From Azomonas macrocytogenes (GTDB lineage Bacteria > Pseudomonadota > Gammaproteobacteria > Pseudomonadales > Pseudomonadaceae): a stretch of DNA of 64,000 bases. The notes below the pieces were generated by a model. That model searched no databases, had not been told where the DNA came from, and worked only from the letters and a program-made list of their open reading frames with translations. Position 1 is the first letter of the stretch. The number at the start of each line of letters is the position of its first letter. The translations under genes were made by a program, and so were the position numbers. Positions 53,975 to 64,000 of this stretch are shown piece after piece. The stretch spans positions 1 through 64,000 of the forward strand of contig NZ_JACHXI010000018.1 in NCBI RefSeq assembly GCF_014191985.1. The letters run 5' to 3'.

Positions 53975-54025
53975 TGCAGCAAGGGTCAAAAGCATGAAGT
54001 TGCTACGATGCAGGAGAAGCCTTTG

Positions 54026-54784
54026 TCAGACCGGGTTCGGGCAATCAATGAAAAGATGTTCGATATCGAAATGCCGCGCCAGGTAATCACCAAGCGCCTG
54101 TACTCCATAACGCTCGGTCGCATGATGGCCGGCGGCAAAAAAGCTCAGGCCGCTTTCCCGGGCGATATGCACACTGGGTTCGGAGGCTTCTCCAGTCAGG
54201 TAGGCATCGACCCCGGCAGCTACGGCCTGCTCGATATAGCCCTGGGCCGCTCCGGTACACCAGGCGATGCGACGAATGCTCTTTTCGGCATCAATCATCA
54301 GGGGCTCACGTCCCAAGACCTGCTGGATGCGGCGCTGGAATTCGCTGGGCGTCACCGCTGCCTTGAGCGAGCCGAGCAGGCCGACCGATCTGGGGTTATC
54401 CGGCTCCAATGGCCCTTCGACGATCAGGCCGAGCAAGCGGGCAAGCTGGACGTTGTTGCCGACCTCGGGATGGACATCCAGGGGAAGATGATAGGCAAGC
54501 AGGCTGATGTCGTTGTTCAACAAGGTTTTCAGACGCCGCTGCTTGATTCCGACAATGCAGGGGGCTTCGTTTTTCCAGAAATAGCCGTGATGAACCAGTA
54601 TTGCATCGGCTTCGGCCCGGACGGCTGCATCGAGCAATGCCTGGCTGGCCGTGACGCCACTGACGATGCGCCGAACCTGCGAACGCCCCTGGACCTGTAA
54701 ACCATTCGGGCAGTAATCGGCAATTTTGGTTACATTCAGATAGCGATTGGCTTCCTCGACGAGCGTGGAAAGAGAAGTGTGCAT
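54026..54784 (-). CDS. Nif3-like dinuclear metal centre protein
   Basis: A 252-residue NIF3/YbgI/GTP cyclohydrolase I type 2-like protein. The metal-binding blocks DYCPNGLQVQG, LVHHGYFW, SLLAYHLPLDVHP and the C-terminal AGHHATERYG supply the His/Glu ligands of a dinuclear site. The enzymatic role in the cell is unsettled. ATG at 54784; 71 residues of longer frame are rejected because they run into the divergent algW promoter and gene. Position next to algW matches PA4445. Confidence 0.93.
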   Translation of the reverse strand: MHTSLSTLVEEANRYLNVTKIADYCPNGLQVQGRSQVRRIVSGVTASQALLDAAVRAEADAILVHHGYFWKNEAPCIVGIKQRRLKTLLNNDISLLAYHLPLDVHPEVGNNVQLARLLGLIVEGPLEPDNPRSVGLLGSLKAAVTPSEFQRRIQQVLGREPLMIDAEKSIRRIAWCTGAAQGYIEQAVAAGVDAYLTGEASEPSVHIARESGLSFFAAGHHATERYGVQALGDYLARHFDIEHLFIDCPNPV

Positions 54785-54896
54785 GTTCTTGTCCTTTTCG
54801 ACTGATGCCGAGACTGCATTCTTTATGCAGCTTCGTATAATGCCGCACATTAAGGGCCGATTTCCGCGCCCGCAACTGCCCGGATAGTTGTCATCG

Positions 54897-56039
54897 ATGG
54901 TAAACGCGCTACGCTTCCTTGGCTGGCCATTGCTGGTCGGCGTACTTGTGGCCTTGCTGATTATCCAGCGCTTTCCACACTGGGTGGGCCTGCCCAAACA
55001 CGATTACCACCTGCAACAGTCGCATTCAACACTGGGCTCCCAGCAGCAGGCGCCTCGTTCCTATGCCTATGCGGTGAGCCATGCGGCGCCGGCCGTGGCC
55101 AATCTCTATACGACCAAGACGGCAGCGAACCCCGAAGGCCCGGCCAGTAAAGATCCGGCCATGCAGAAGTTTTTCAGTGATAACCTGCCACGCCAGAAGC
55201 GGATCGAATCAAGCCTGGGCTCGGCGGTGATCATGAGTACCGAAGGCTATCTGCTGACCAACTACCATGTGACGGCTAATGCCGATCAGATCATCGTGGC
55301 GCTCAAAGATGGCAGGGAAACTCTGGCACGCCTGATAGGCAGCGATCCGGAAACAGATTTGGCGGTGCTCAAGATAGATCTTGCCAACCTGCCGAGCATC
55401 ACTATCGGCCATTCCGACCAGATCCGCATCGGCGATGTCACCCTTGCCATCGGCAACCCCTTCGGAGTCGGCCAGACTGTGACCATGGGGATTATCAGTG
55501 CAACTGGCCGTAACCAACTGGGCCTGAATACCTATGAGGATTTCATCCAGACCGATGCTGCGATCAATCGGGGGAATTCCGGTGGCGCATTGGTGGACGC
55601 GGATGGCAACCTGATCGGAATCAATGCGGCAATCATCTCTGAAACCGGCGCTTCGCAAGGAATCGGCTTTGCGATCCCGGTCAAGCTGGCGCTCGAGGTA
55701 ATGGATTCGATTATCCGGTATGGCCAGGTCATTCGAGGTTGGCTCGGCGTGGAAGTCCAGTCCATGACGCCCGAACTGGCGGAATCCTACGGGATGAAGG
55801 GTCACCCAGGGATCGTGGTCGCCGGAGCCTATGACAAGGGGCCGGCAGCCCTGGCAGGGCTGCAGCCGGGCGACGTCATCGTCAGCATTGATGGTGCCGT
55901 CGCTAGCGATGGCCGCACATCGATGAACCAGGTTGCGCGGACGCGGCCTGGCGATCACATCGATATCAAGATCCTGCGCAATGGCAAGCCCATGACCTTT
56001 ACCGCCGAAGTGGGCATACGTCCGCAGGTCAAGAAGTAA
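54897..56039 (+). CDS. algW: Periplasmic envelope-stress protease AlgW (DegS family)
   Basis: A 380-residue HtrA-type protease: N-terminal anchor helix (about 8-24), trypsin-like domain with triad His124, Asp154 and Ser228, and one PDZ domain (about 280-370). AlgW senses misfolded outer-membrane proteins and cuts MucA to free sigma AlgU. The ATG at 54897 matches the P. aeruginosa start; a TTG three codons earlier is ignored. Odd point: the nearly invariant INPGNSGG around the serine reads INRGNSGG here, with Arg225 in place of proline. Confidence 0.94.
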   Translation: MVNALRFLGWPLLVGVLVALLIIQRFPHWVGLPKHDYHLQQSHSTLGSQQQAPRSYAYAVSHAAPAVANLYTTKTAANPEGPASKDPAMQKFFSDNLPRQKRIESSLGSAVIMSTEGYLLTNYHVTANADQIIVALKDGRETLARLIGSDPETDLAVLKIDLANLPSITIGHSDQIRIGDVTLAIGNPFGVGQTVTMGIISATGRNQLGLNTYEDFIQTDAAINRGNSGGALVDADGNLIGINAAIISETGASQGIGFAIPVKLALEVMDSIIRYGQVIRGWLGVEVQSMTPELAESYGMKGHPGIVVAGAYDKGPAALAGLQPGDVIVSIDGAVASDGRTSMNQVARTRPGDHIDIKILRNGKPMTFTAEVGIRPQVKK

Positions 56040-56072
56040 GGCCTGGCCCCCCCCGCCAGGCCCAGGCTTCCT

Positions 56073-57131
56073 TCAGCCTTGCTGCCCAGCCAGGGCGTCC
56101 AGCAGTGCCTGATTCTGCTCCGGCGTGCCGATGGTGATACGCAGGAATTGTTCGATTCGCGGATGTTTGAAGTGACGAACGATCACGCCTTGCTCTCGCA
56201 AGGTTGCGGCCAGTTGGGCGGCATCCCATGCCGGATGGCGGACAAAAATGAAGTTGGCCGCCGAGGGTAGCGCCTCAAATCCCAGAACTTGCAACGCGGC
56301 GACCAGCCGTTCGCGGCTGTCGATCACGGCGTTGCACGTCCGGCTGAAGTGCTCGCGATCCGCGAATGCAGCTGCTGCTCCGGCAATAGCCAGACGGTCG
56401 AGCGGATAGGAATTGAAGCTGTTCTTGACCCGCTCGAGAGCCTCGATCAGTTCCGGGTGACCGATGGCCAGACCAACCCGCAGACCAGCCAGCGAGCGCG
56501 ATTTGGACAGCGTCTGGCAAACCAGCAGATTGGGATACCGATCCACCAGACCGACCGCTGTCTCGCCGCCGAAATCGATATACGCCTCGTCTACCAGCAC
56601 GACTGAATCGGGATTGGCCTGCAAAATGCGCTCAATAGCAACCAGCGGCAGCAGGCAGCCAGTCGGTGCATTGGGGTTGGGAAAAACGATTCCACCATTC
56701 GGTCGTGCGTAGTCTTCGGCGCGAATCTGGAAGTTTTCATCCAGCGCGACCGTTTCGAAAGAGATCCCGTAAAGGCCGCAATAAACCGGATAGAAGCTAT
56801 AGGTGATGTCGGGAAACAGGAGCGGCTTGTCGTGCTGGAACAATCCCTGAAATGCGTGGGCCAGTACTTCATCAGAACCATTGCCGACAAAAACCCGATC
56901 CGGCTGAATGCTGTAGTAATCGGCTACTGCTTGCTTGAGATGCTCGCCATTCGGATCGGGGTAAAGACGCAGACTATCGCCCAGCTCGGCCTGCATGGCT
57001 GCCAAGGCCAATGGCGAAGGGCCATAGGGGTTTTCGTTGGTGTTGAGTTTGACCAGCCGGGATAGTTTTGGCTGCTCGCCCGGCACGTAAGGCACCAGGT
57101 TTTTTACGAACGGGCTCCAGAACCTGCTCAT
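56073..57131 (-). CDS. hisC: Histidinol-phosphate aminotransferase
   Basis: A 352-residue fold-type I PLP enzyme. It has [25 protein letters not shown], the PLP-contacting FPNPNAPTG and DEAYIDFG, and the Schiff-base lysine in [17 protein letters not shown] at 57131; the longer frame overlaps hisD and is dropped. Third in the order hisG-hisD-hisC, as PA4449-PA4447. Confidence 0.96.
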   Translation of the reverse strand: MSRFWSPFVKNLVPYVPGEQPKLSRLVKLNTNENPYGPSPLALAAMQAELGDSLRLYPDPNGEHLKQAVADYYSIQPDRVFVGNGSDEVLAHAFQGLFQHDKPLLFPDITYSFYPVYCGLYGISFETVALDENFQIRAEDYARPNGGIVFPNPNAPTGCLLPLVAIERILQANPDSVVLVDEAYIDFGGETAVGLVDRYPNLLVCQTLSKSRSLAGLRVGLAIGHPELIEALERVKNSFNSYPLDRLAIAGAAAAFADREHFSRTCNAVIDSRERLVAALQVLGFEALPSAANFIFVRHPAWDAAQLAATLREQGVIVRHFKHPRIEQFLRITIGTPEQNQALLDALAGQQG

Positions 57132-57222
57132 CGCCCTTCTCTCCTGAAAATGCTTTGAAAACGCTGGCAGCTGAATACCGGACGAAAAGTATCTTCCGTC
57201 CAGCTTCGAATCTTGGACGACT

Positions 57223-58533
57223 TTATTGCTTGATCCGATATTCCGCACTGCGGGCATGGGCGGTCAGCGATTCTCCGCGCGCGAGCACCGAGGCGACCTT
57301 GCCCAAAACCGAAGCGCCGGCAGCCGAGCAGTGAATGATCGACGAGCGCTTCTGGAAATCATAGACCCCCAGTGGCGAGGAAAAGCGCGCCGTGCCGGAA
57401 GTGGGCAGTACATGGTTCGGGCCGGCACAGTAGTCGCCGAGTGCTTCGGCCGTGTAACGCCCCATAAAAATGGCACCCGCATGGCGTATTTGCGGCAACC
57501 ATTGTTCAGGCTCGGCAACGGATAGCTCCAGGTGTTCCGGGGCAATCCGGTTGGCAACCTCTATAGCCTGGGACATATCTTTCACCTGGATGAGTACGCC
57601 CCGGTTCGCCAGCGAGGTACGAATGATCTCGACACGCTCCATGGTGGGCAGCAACTTGGCAATGCTTTCTGCGACCCGGTAGAGGAAAGCTGCATCAGGA
57701 CTGACCAGAATGGCCTGGGCGTCTTCATCGTGTTCGGCCTGGGAGAACAGGTCCATGGCGATCCAGTCGGGATCGGTCTGGCCATCGCAGACGACGAGGA
57801 TTTCCGACGGCCCGGCAATCATGTCGATACCGACCTGGCCAAAGACATGGCGCTTGGCCGTGGCCACATAGATATTGCCGGGGCCAACGATCTTGTCCAC
57901 ACGCGGCACGCTTGCGGTCCCATAGGCCAAGGCAGCCACGGCTTGCGCACCACCAATAGTAAAGACCCGATCAACCCCGGCCACGCAAGCCGCGGCGAGA
58001 ACCAGCTCGTTGATTTCGCCGCGCGGAGTCGGCACGACCATTACCACCTCGGCGACACCTGCGACCTTTGCTGGAATGGCATTCATCAGAACCGACGACG
58101 GGTAAGCTGCCTTTCCGCCCGGAACATACAGGCCGGCGCGATCCAGTGGCGTGACCTGCTGGCCCAGCACTGTGCCGTCCGGCTCGGTGTAGGTCCAGGA
58201 GTCCTGCTTCTGACGTTCATGGTAAAGGCGGACACGCTCGGCGGATTCTTCCAAGGCGACGCGCTGCTCGGAGCTGATGCGCGTCAAAGCCAGCTCGAGC
58301 CGCTCCCGAGGCAGGATCAGCTCGGATATGTCGGTTGCCTCGACACCGTCGAAACGCCGGGTAAATTCGACAACAGCGGTATCGCCTTGCTGGCGCACCG
58401 CATCGATGATTTCCAGTACTCGCTGGTTGACCGCACCGTCCGAGACGCTTTCCCAGCTCAGGAGGTGGTCCAGCTGTCGGGCAAAATCCGGATCGGCAGC
58501 GTTGAGACGGCGGATGGCGATAGGAGCGGTCAT
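57223..58533 (-). CDS. hisD: Histidinol dehydrogenase
   Basis: A 436-residue zinc enzyme for the last two oxidations to histidine. The family signature appears as [24 protein letters not shown], followed by [11 protein letters not shown] with zinc-ligand His, then [14 protein letters not shown] and the catalytic Glu/His pair in [12 protein letters not shown] at 58533. It lies 218 bases after hisG, enough for a separate promoter, and 91 bases before hisC. Confidence 0.97.
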   Translation of the reverse strand: MTAPIAIRRLNAADPDFARQLDHLLSWESVSDGAVNQRVLEIIDAVRQQGDTAVVEFTRRFDGVEATDISELILPRERLELALTRISSEQRVALEESAERVRLYHERQKQDSWTYTEPDGTVLGQQVTPLDRAGLYVPGGKAAYPSSVLMNAIPAKVAGVAEVVMVVPTPRGEINELVLAAACVAGVDRVFTIGGAQAVAALAYGTASVPRVDKIVGPGNIYVATAKRHVFGQVGIDMIAGPSEILVVCDGQTDPDWIAMDLFSQAEHDEDAQAILVSPDAAFLYRVAESIAKLLPTMERVEIIRTSLANRGVLIQVKDMSQAIEVANRIAPEHLELSVAEPEQWLPQIRHAGAIFMGRYTAEALGDYCAGPNHVLPTSGTARFSSPLGVYDFQKRSSIIHCSAAGASVLGKVASVLARGESLTAHARSAEYRIKQ

Positions 58534-58751
58534 GACAGAGCCTCGTATAATTGCGTGAATCCGGGTGCGATCTTTCGCCCAGAGCCCAATGGCCTACTAT
58601 TTGGTTAATTCAATATGACTCGTCGCGGCGCCTTGTCTCGAAACCTCGGTCATCCGAACTTGAGCTAATCCATTAACCGCTCAGGCCACTAGCGAGCCTA
58701 TCGTGAAGACACCCGGAAAATTTCACTCTGTCACGGATAGGCGGGAATCGC

Positions 58752-59387
58752 TCAACCGTGGTGTCGAGATTCAACCGCAGCGCCCAGAGAGTCAATCAGG
58801 GTTTGGATACGTGCATGCTGCATCTTCATCGACGCCTTGTTCACGATCAGGCGCGAGCTGATGGTGGCGATCAACTCCTGCGGCTCGAGACCGTTGGCAC
58901 GTAACGTATTGCCAGTATCTACCACATCAATGATCTTGTCGGCCAACCCCACCAGGGGAGCCAGTTCCATCGAACCGTAAAGCTTGATGATATCGACCTG
59001 CCGCCCCTGCTCCGCATAGTAGCGCTTGGCGACATTGACGAATTTGGTCGCTACCCGCAATCGCCCCTTGGGCTGGGGAGCCCCTACCTTGCCGGCGGTC
59101 ATCAGCCTGCAGTTGGCAATGCGCAAATCCAGTGGCTCGTACAAGCCGCGACCATCGAACTCCATGAGTACATCCTTGCCTGCGACACCGAGATCGGCTG
59201 CGCCATTTTCCACGTAGGTAGGCACGTCAGTCGCACGAACGATCAGCAAGCGAACATCTTCCTGGGTCGTCGGGATGATGAGCTTGCGGCTCTTGTCCGG
59301 ATTTTCGGTTGGTACGATGCCGGCTTCCGCCAGCAAAGGCAGGGTGTCGTCGAGAATACGACCCTTGGAAAGGGCAATGGTCAGCAT
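58752..59387 (-). CDS. hisG: ATP phosphoribosyltransferase, short form
   Basis: A 211-residue short-form HisG, which works with a HisZ regulatory subunit not seen in this window. It has the N-terminal [10 protein letters not shown], the domain-[11 protein letters not shown] and the PRPP loop [16 protein letters not shown]. It catalyses the first step of histidine synthesis. The ATG at 59387 has AGGA upstream and gives the exact Pseudomonas length. Only eight bases after murA, so probably co-transcribed. Confidence 0.97.
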   Translation of the reverse strand: MLTIALSKGRILDDTLPLLAEAGIVPTENPDKSRKLIIPTTQEDVRLLIVRATDVPTYVENGAADLGVAGKDVLMEFDGRGLYEPLDLRIANCRLMTAGKVGAPQPKGRLRVATKFVNVAKRYYAEQGRQVDIIKLYGSMELAPLVGLADKIIDVVDTGNTLRANGLEPQELIATISSRLIVNKASMKMQHARIQTLIDSLGAAVESRHHG

Positions 59388-59395
59388 AAGGATTC

Positions 59396-60730
<1,335 letters not shown>

Positions 60731-60783
60731 TTAATCCCTGAGAGGAAACGGCACGATGTGCCGCTTGGCTACCGATGCGTTGA

Positions 60784-61023
60784 TCAGGAGCGTGCAGCCC
60801 ACTCGCCGCGACTGAAGAACTTCATGGTAACCGCGTGGATACGGCCATCGACAATCCATGGGTTGAGATGCGAATAAACCTGCTGCTGGCGCTTTACGGG
60901 GCTAATACCAGCCAATTCGTCGCTGATGACATTCAGCAAGAAATCACAGCCCTCGCCTTCCACTTCGACTTGAGCCCCTGGAATTCCCGCCTCCAGAATA
61001 TTCTTCACTTCCAAAGCCTGCAT
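60784..61023 (-). CDS. ibaG: BolA-family protein IbaG
   Basis: A 79-residue BolA-like protein with a class II KH-like fold. The invariant His lies in GRIHAVTMKFFS, with the loop Cys in GEGCDFLLNV, features used with monothiol glutaredoxins to bind Fe-S clusters. IbaG (YrbA) is encoded between mlaB and murA in most gammaproteobacteria. ATG at 61023. Confidence 0.95.
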   Translation of the reverse strand: MQALEVKNILEAGIPGAQVEVEGEGCDFLLNVISDELAGISPVKRQQQVYSHLNPWIVDGRIHAVTMKFFSRGEWAARS

Positions 61024-61099
61024 ATTCCACCTCGATCATCACGCCTGGGGGCACGCATCATACAAAAAAGCCGCACGACTGCGAACCCTACCCCGTTAT

Positions 61100-61408
61100 T
61101 CAACTTTCCAGCGACAGAATATCCTGCAGGCCGGAAACCTCAGCGATATGAGCCATATCCTGCGGAAGATTGACGATATCGAGCTCTCGTCCCTGTTTCT
61201 TTGCCAAGCGCATATAGGCTAGCAACAGGGACACACCGACACTACTGGACTTATCGACTGCGCTGCAGTCGACCACCAGTCGTTCAGCCTTGGATTGGCC
61301 GATCAGGACTTTCCCCGAGCGCAGGAGTTCCGGTCCGGTTCGGTAGTCGAGGATACCGGAAAGACGCAGCTCTCCGGCTTCACCAAGACTGACACCACCG
61401 TCACTCAT
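61100..61408 (-). CDS. mlaB: STAS-domain protein MlaB
   Basis: A 102-residue STAS domain that binds MlaF inside the cell and stabilises the MlaFEDB transporter. The region VVDCSAVDKSSSVGVSLLLAYMRLA matches the STAS helix with the conserved Ser patch. The ATG overlaps the mlaC stop by four bases (ATGA). Part of the mlaFEDCB operon. Confidence 0.93.
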   Translation of the reverse strand: MSDGGVSLGEAGELRLSGILDYRTGPELLRSGKVLIGQSKAERLVVDCSAVDKSSSVGVSLLLAYMRLAKKQGRELDIVNLPQDMAHIAEVSGLQDILSLES

Positions 61409-62061
61409 TGTCCGGTTGCCTTTTGGGCTTCAACAGAATCCTGGGCCTGGGCAACCACGCCTCCCCAACCGTCGATGGTCTTGTCCAGATTGCCGCCATT
61501 GCGCTGCATGGATTCGGCAAACTGGTCACGGAACAGCTTGCCCAGGTTGATACCATTGATAATGATATTGCGTACGCGCCATTGGTCCTGCAGGTTTACC
61601 ATGGTATAGGAGACCGGATAGATCTCACCGTGGGTACCCACCACTTCCATGCCGACACTGGCACGATCAGCTTCTTGTTGCCTGCCGCTCGGTGGCAAAA
61701 CACGGATTACCTGGTCGTTGTACTCGAGCAGGGCATTTCCGTAGAACTGAATAAGACTGCGCTTGAAGTTTTCCTGGAAGCGGTTCATCTGTTCGGGAGT
61801 CGCCTGACGAGAATATTTCACTGTCATGATGCTGCGGGAAATGCCATCGGCATCGATCGCCGGACCTAGAATACGGTTGAGCGACTCATAAAGCGCATCA
61901 GGATCCTTACGGTACTTTTCCTTGTTGGTCTTTAGATCAGCCAGCAACTGGTCTGTCGCGCGCTGGATGACATCATGCGGAGAAGTGGTAGCAGCACTAG
62001 CGAACAACGGCACTAGAACCGCTAAAAGAATCAAAAAAGAACGGCGCAGGGCAATCGACAT
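61405..62061 (-). CDS. mlaC: Phospholipid-binding periplasmic protein MlaC
   Basis: A 218-residue protein with a signal peptide (about 1-23, ending ASA) and a Tol-Tol-Ttg2-type lipid pocket domain (GISRSIMTVKYSRQATPEQMNRF, QWRVRNIIINGINLGKLFRDQF). It shuttles phospholipids between the outer-membrane MlaA complex and the inner-membrane MlaFEDB. ATG at 62061, 20 bases after mlaD. Confidence 0.95.
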   Translation of the reverse strand: MSIALRRSFLILLAVLVPLFASAATTSPHDVIQRATDQLLADLKTNKEKYRKDPDALYESLNRILGPAIDADGISRSIMTVKYSRQATPEQMNRFQENFKRSLIQFYGNALLEYNDQVIRVLPPSGRQQEADRASVGMEVVGTHGEIYPVSYTMVNLQDQWRVRNIIINGINLGKLFRDQFAESMQRNGGNLDKTIDGWGGVVAQAQDSVEAQKATGQ

Positions 62062-62081
62062 AAAAACTCTCCTTATTACGC

Positions 62082-62567
62082 TTACTCAGCTTTTTTATCG
62101 TCTTTATTGACGGTATTGAGCATGAACTTGCCAATCAGATCTTCGAGCACTAATGCAGACTGCGTATCATGGATAGTGCCGCCATCGGCCAGCAGTTCTT
62201 CTTCACCGCCTACGGAAATACCAATATATTTTTCACCGAGCAAGCCAGCAGTAAGAATCGCAGCAGTGGAATCGATCGGTAGAAAATTGACAGTCTTGTC
62301 GATATCCATGGCAATACGGCTGGAAAATGTTTGGTGATCCAACTCGACACCGACCACCTTGCCGATGGTGACACCTGCCATGGCAACTCTGGCACGCTGA
62401 CTGATGCCGGCGGAATTATCGAAGTAGGCGTAAACGCGATAGGTACCTTCGTTGCCTCCAAAAGAGCCAAAGGTCAGTCCACTGACACGCAAGGCCAGCA
62501 GTAGCAAAGCCAGCAGGCCGGCCAACAGGAAAAGGCCGACACCGACTTCCAGGGAGCGGTTTTGCAT
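62082..62567 (-). CDS. mlaD: MCE-domain protein MlaD
   Basis: A 161-residue protein: one N-terminal helix (about 7-28), then a single MCE domain (about 40-120: GVTIGKVVGVEL, ILTAGLLGEKYIGIS) and a short C-terminal helix. Six copies form the periplasmic ring of the Mla transporter. ATG overlaps the mlaE stop by one base (TAATG). Confidence 0.96.
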   Translation of the reverse strand: MQNRSLEVGVGLFLLAGLLALLLLALRVSGLTFGSFGGNEGTYRVYAYFDNSAGISQRARVAMAGVTIGKVVGVELDHQTFSSRIAMDIDKTVNFLPIDSTAAILTAGLLGEKYIGISVGGEEELLADGGTIHDTQSALVLEDLIGKFMLNTVNKDDKKAE

Positions 62568-63364
62568 TACAGATCTCCAAACATCAAGGCGGTCAGAACG
62601 AAATCGAGACCAAGGACGGCCAGCGACCCATAAACGACGGTACGAGTAGTGGCGCGACTGATACCTTCTGAGGTCGATTCGCAGTCATAACCCTGAAATA
62701 CTGCAATCCAGGTCACGACGACCGCAAACACCATGCTTTTGATGACACCATTCAGGACGTCGCTATGAAAGTCGACGCTTTGTTGCATGTTGCCCCAGTA
62801 GGACCCCTCGTAGACTCCGAGCCAGTCCACTGCGACCATGGCTCCCCCCCAGATTCCGACTACGCTGAAAATGGCCGAAAGCAGCGGCAGGGAAATGAAG
62901 CCGGCCCACAAGCGTGGGGCAATGATGTATTTGAGCGGGTCTACGCCGATCATCTCCAGGCTGGAAAGCTGCTCGGTGGATTTCATGTTACCGATTTCGG
63001 CGGTCAATGCCGAGCCGGCACGTCCGGCGAACAACAACGCAGAAACGACTGGACCTAGTTCGCGCAAGAGTGTCAGCGCCACCATCTGGCCAACAGCTTC
63101 TTCCGAACCGTAACCGACCAGGATGTTGTATCCCTGCAACGCCAGCACCATTCCGATGAAGATGCCGGAAACGACGATAATCGCCAACGACAGGACACCG
63201 ACCGAAAACAGCTGCCGGAACAGAAGATACAGACCGCTACCAGCGGTTCTGGCACCAAAAAGCGCATGAAAGAAAAACAGCGTCGAACGTCCCATCGCTT
63301 CGACCACATCGAGCCAGGCCCGCCCAAGCAGGCGCACGCGCTCGATCAAGGAAGTCCTGCGCAT
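62567..63364 (-). CDS. mlaE: Mla transporter permease MlaE
   Basis: A 265-residue permease with about five or six helices. Conserved family blocks are [37 protein letters not shown] and [13 protein letters not shown]. It is the membrane core of MlaFEDB. ATG at 63364 overlaps the mlaF stop by one base (TGATG); a GTG directly before it is ignored. Confidence 0.96.
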   Translation of the reverse strand: MRRTSLIERVRLLGRAWLDVVEAMGRSTLFFFHALFGARTAGSGLYLLFRQLFSVGVLSLAIIVVSGIFIGMVLALQGYNILVGYGSEEAVGQMVALTLLRELGPVVSALLFAGRAGSALTAEIGNMKSTEQLSSLEMIGVDPLKYIIAPRLWAGFISLPLLSAIFSVVGIWGGAMVAVDWLGVYEGSYWGNMQQSVDFHSDVLNGVIKSMVFAVVVTWIAVFQGYDCESTSEGISRATTRTVVYGSLAVLGLDFVLTALMFGDL

Positions 63365-64000
63365 CACGTTTCTCCCAGCAGGTCACGCCGCAGTTCCGGC
63401 GCAGGAAAGTGGAAGGGAACCGGCCCATCGGCCAGTCCTTTCATAAACTGGCGAATGCGCGGGTTATCCGAATCCATCAAGTCGGCAGGCTCGCCCTGCC
63501 CCAGTATCTGGGCATCTCCTACGACGTAGATATAGTCGGCAATGCTCGCGGTTTCGGCCAAGTCGTGGGAGACCACGATACTGGTGATGCCAAGAGCGTC
63601 GTTGAGCTGGCGGATCAGTCTTACCAGCACTCCCATGGCAATCGGATCCTGCCCCGCAAAAGGCTCATCGTACAGCAGGATCTGTGGATCCAGAGCAATC
63701 GCACGGGCCAGGGCCACCCGTCGCTTCATGCCGCCGGATAACTCGTCAGGCATCAGCTCGAAAGCACCGCGCAACCCTACCGCCTGCAGTTTCATCAGGA
63801 CGATATCGCGGATCATTTCCTCTGGCAGCTTGGTATGCACACGCAGAGGAAAGGCCACGTTCTCGAACACGTCGAGATCCGTAAACAAGGCGCCACTCTG
63901 GAACAGCACCCCCATCTGCTTGCGCATATCGAACAGCTCGCTACGCGAAAGAGTCGGCAGGTTCTTTCCGGTAAGCCATACTTCACCCTTATCGGGCGAT
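63364..64000 (-). CDS. mlaF: Mla transporter ATPase MlaF (5' end cut by the window)
   Basis: The frame stays open to the window edge, so about 212 residues of the C-terminal part are seen. The Walker A lies outside. Visible are the Q-loop [24 protein letters not shown], the signature [17 protein letters not shown], Walker [14 protein letters not shown] and the switch VVSHDL. An internal ATG at 63927 is not the start. First gene of mlaFEDCB. Confidence 0.96.
   Translation of the reverse strand, partial: SPDKGEVWLTGKNLPTLSRSELFDMRKQMGVLFQSGALFTDLDVFENVAFPLRVHTKLPEEMIRDIVLMKLQAVGLRGAFELMPDELSGGMKRRVALARAIALDPQILLYDEPFAGQDPIAMGVLVRLIRQLNDALGITSIVVSHDLAETASIADYIYVVGDAQILGQGEPADLMDSDNPRIRQFMKGLADGPVPFHFPAPELRRDLLGET

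Overview
The window reads as chromosome of a Pseudomonadaceae bacterium, related to but not identical with Pseudomonas aeruginosa. The cell-envelope proteins (MraY, MurE, FtsI, PilB, AlgW, CysNC) look very like their P. aeruginosa counterparts as I remember them. Two long blocks follow the order of PA4406-PA4434 and PA4442-PA4456. Moderate GC, coupled start/stop overlaps and several GTG starts fit this group. No rRNA or tRNA gene was found.

Region 1 (1-12.6 kb) is accessory metabolism. It holds a small lipoprotein, an ABC exporter pair with a DUF3299 protein, a DHA2 drug-type transporter, quiC (3-dehydroshikimate to protocatechuate), an EamA permease, pcaD, an AEC carrier with a ZapE-like ATPase, and a PcaQ-like LysR regulator. 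A 196-bp MITE-like element sits between quiC and the transporter gene.

Region 2 (12.7-31.1 kb) is a complete dcw cluster on the minus strand (mraZ-rsmH-ftsL-ftsI-murE-murF-mraY-murD-ftsW-murG-murC-ddl-ftsQ-ftsA-ftsZ), followed by lpxC. It is read from a clear sigma70 promoter that carries MraZ boxes. rnpB lies just upstream.

Region 3 (31.2-41.4 kb) holds rsmI, then lpoA-yraN-gmhA/diaA-dolP, sspB, petABC, rplM-rpsI and an aldo/keto reductase gene. sspA, expected between petC and sspB, is reduced to what looks like a frameshifted C-terminal scar.

Region 4 (41.5-51 kb) is the most plastic part. It contains a tandemly duplicated small secreted-protein gene, yacG-coaE-pilD-pilC-pilB, the divergent major pilin gene pilA, a RAYT transposase inside an array of 13 REP palindromes in ~184-bp units, and psiE. 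The pilA stop codon is part of the first REP head.

Region 5 (51-64 kb) is conserved: cysDNC (sulfate activation), a Nif3-family protein gene, algW (envelope-stress protease), hisC-hisD-hisG, murA, ibaG and mlaB-C-D-E-F (outer-membrane lipid asymmetry). mlaF is cut by the window edge.

Starts were chosen by ribosome-binding site, overlap with the upstream gene and family length. Comparisons with other species are from memory; no database search was run.
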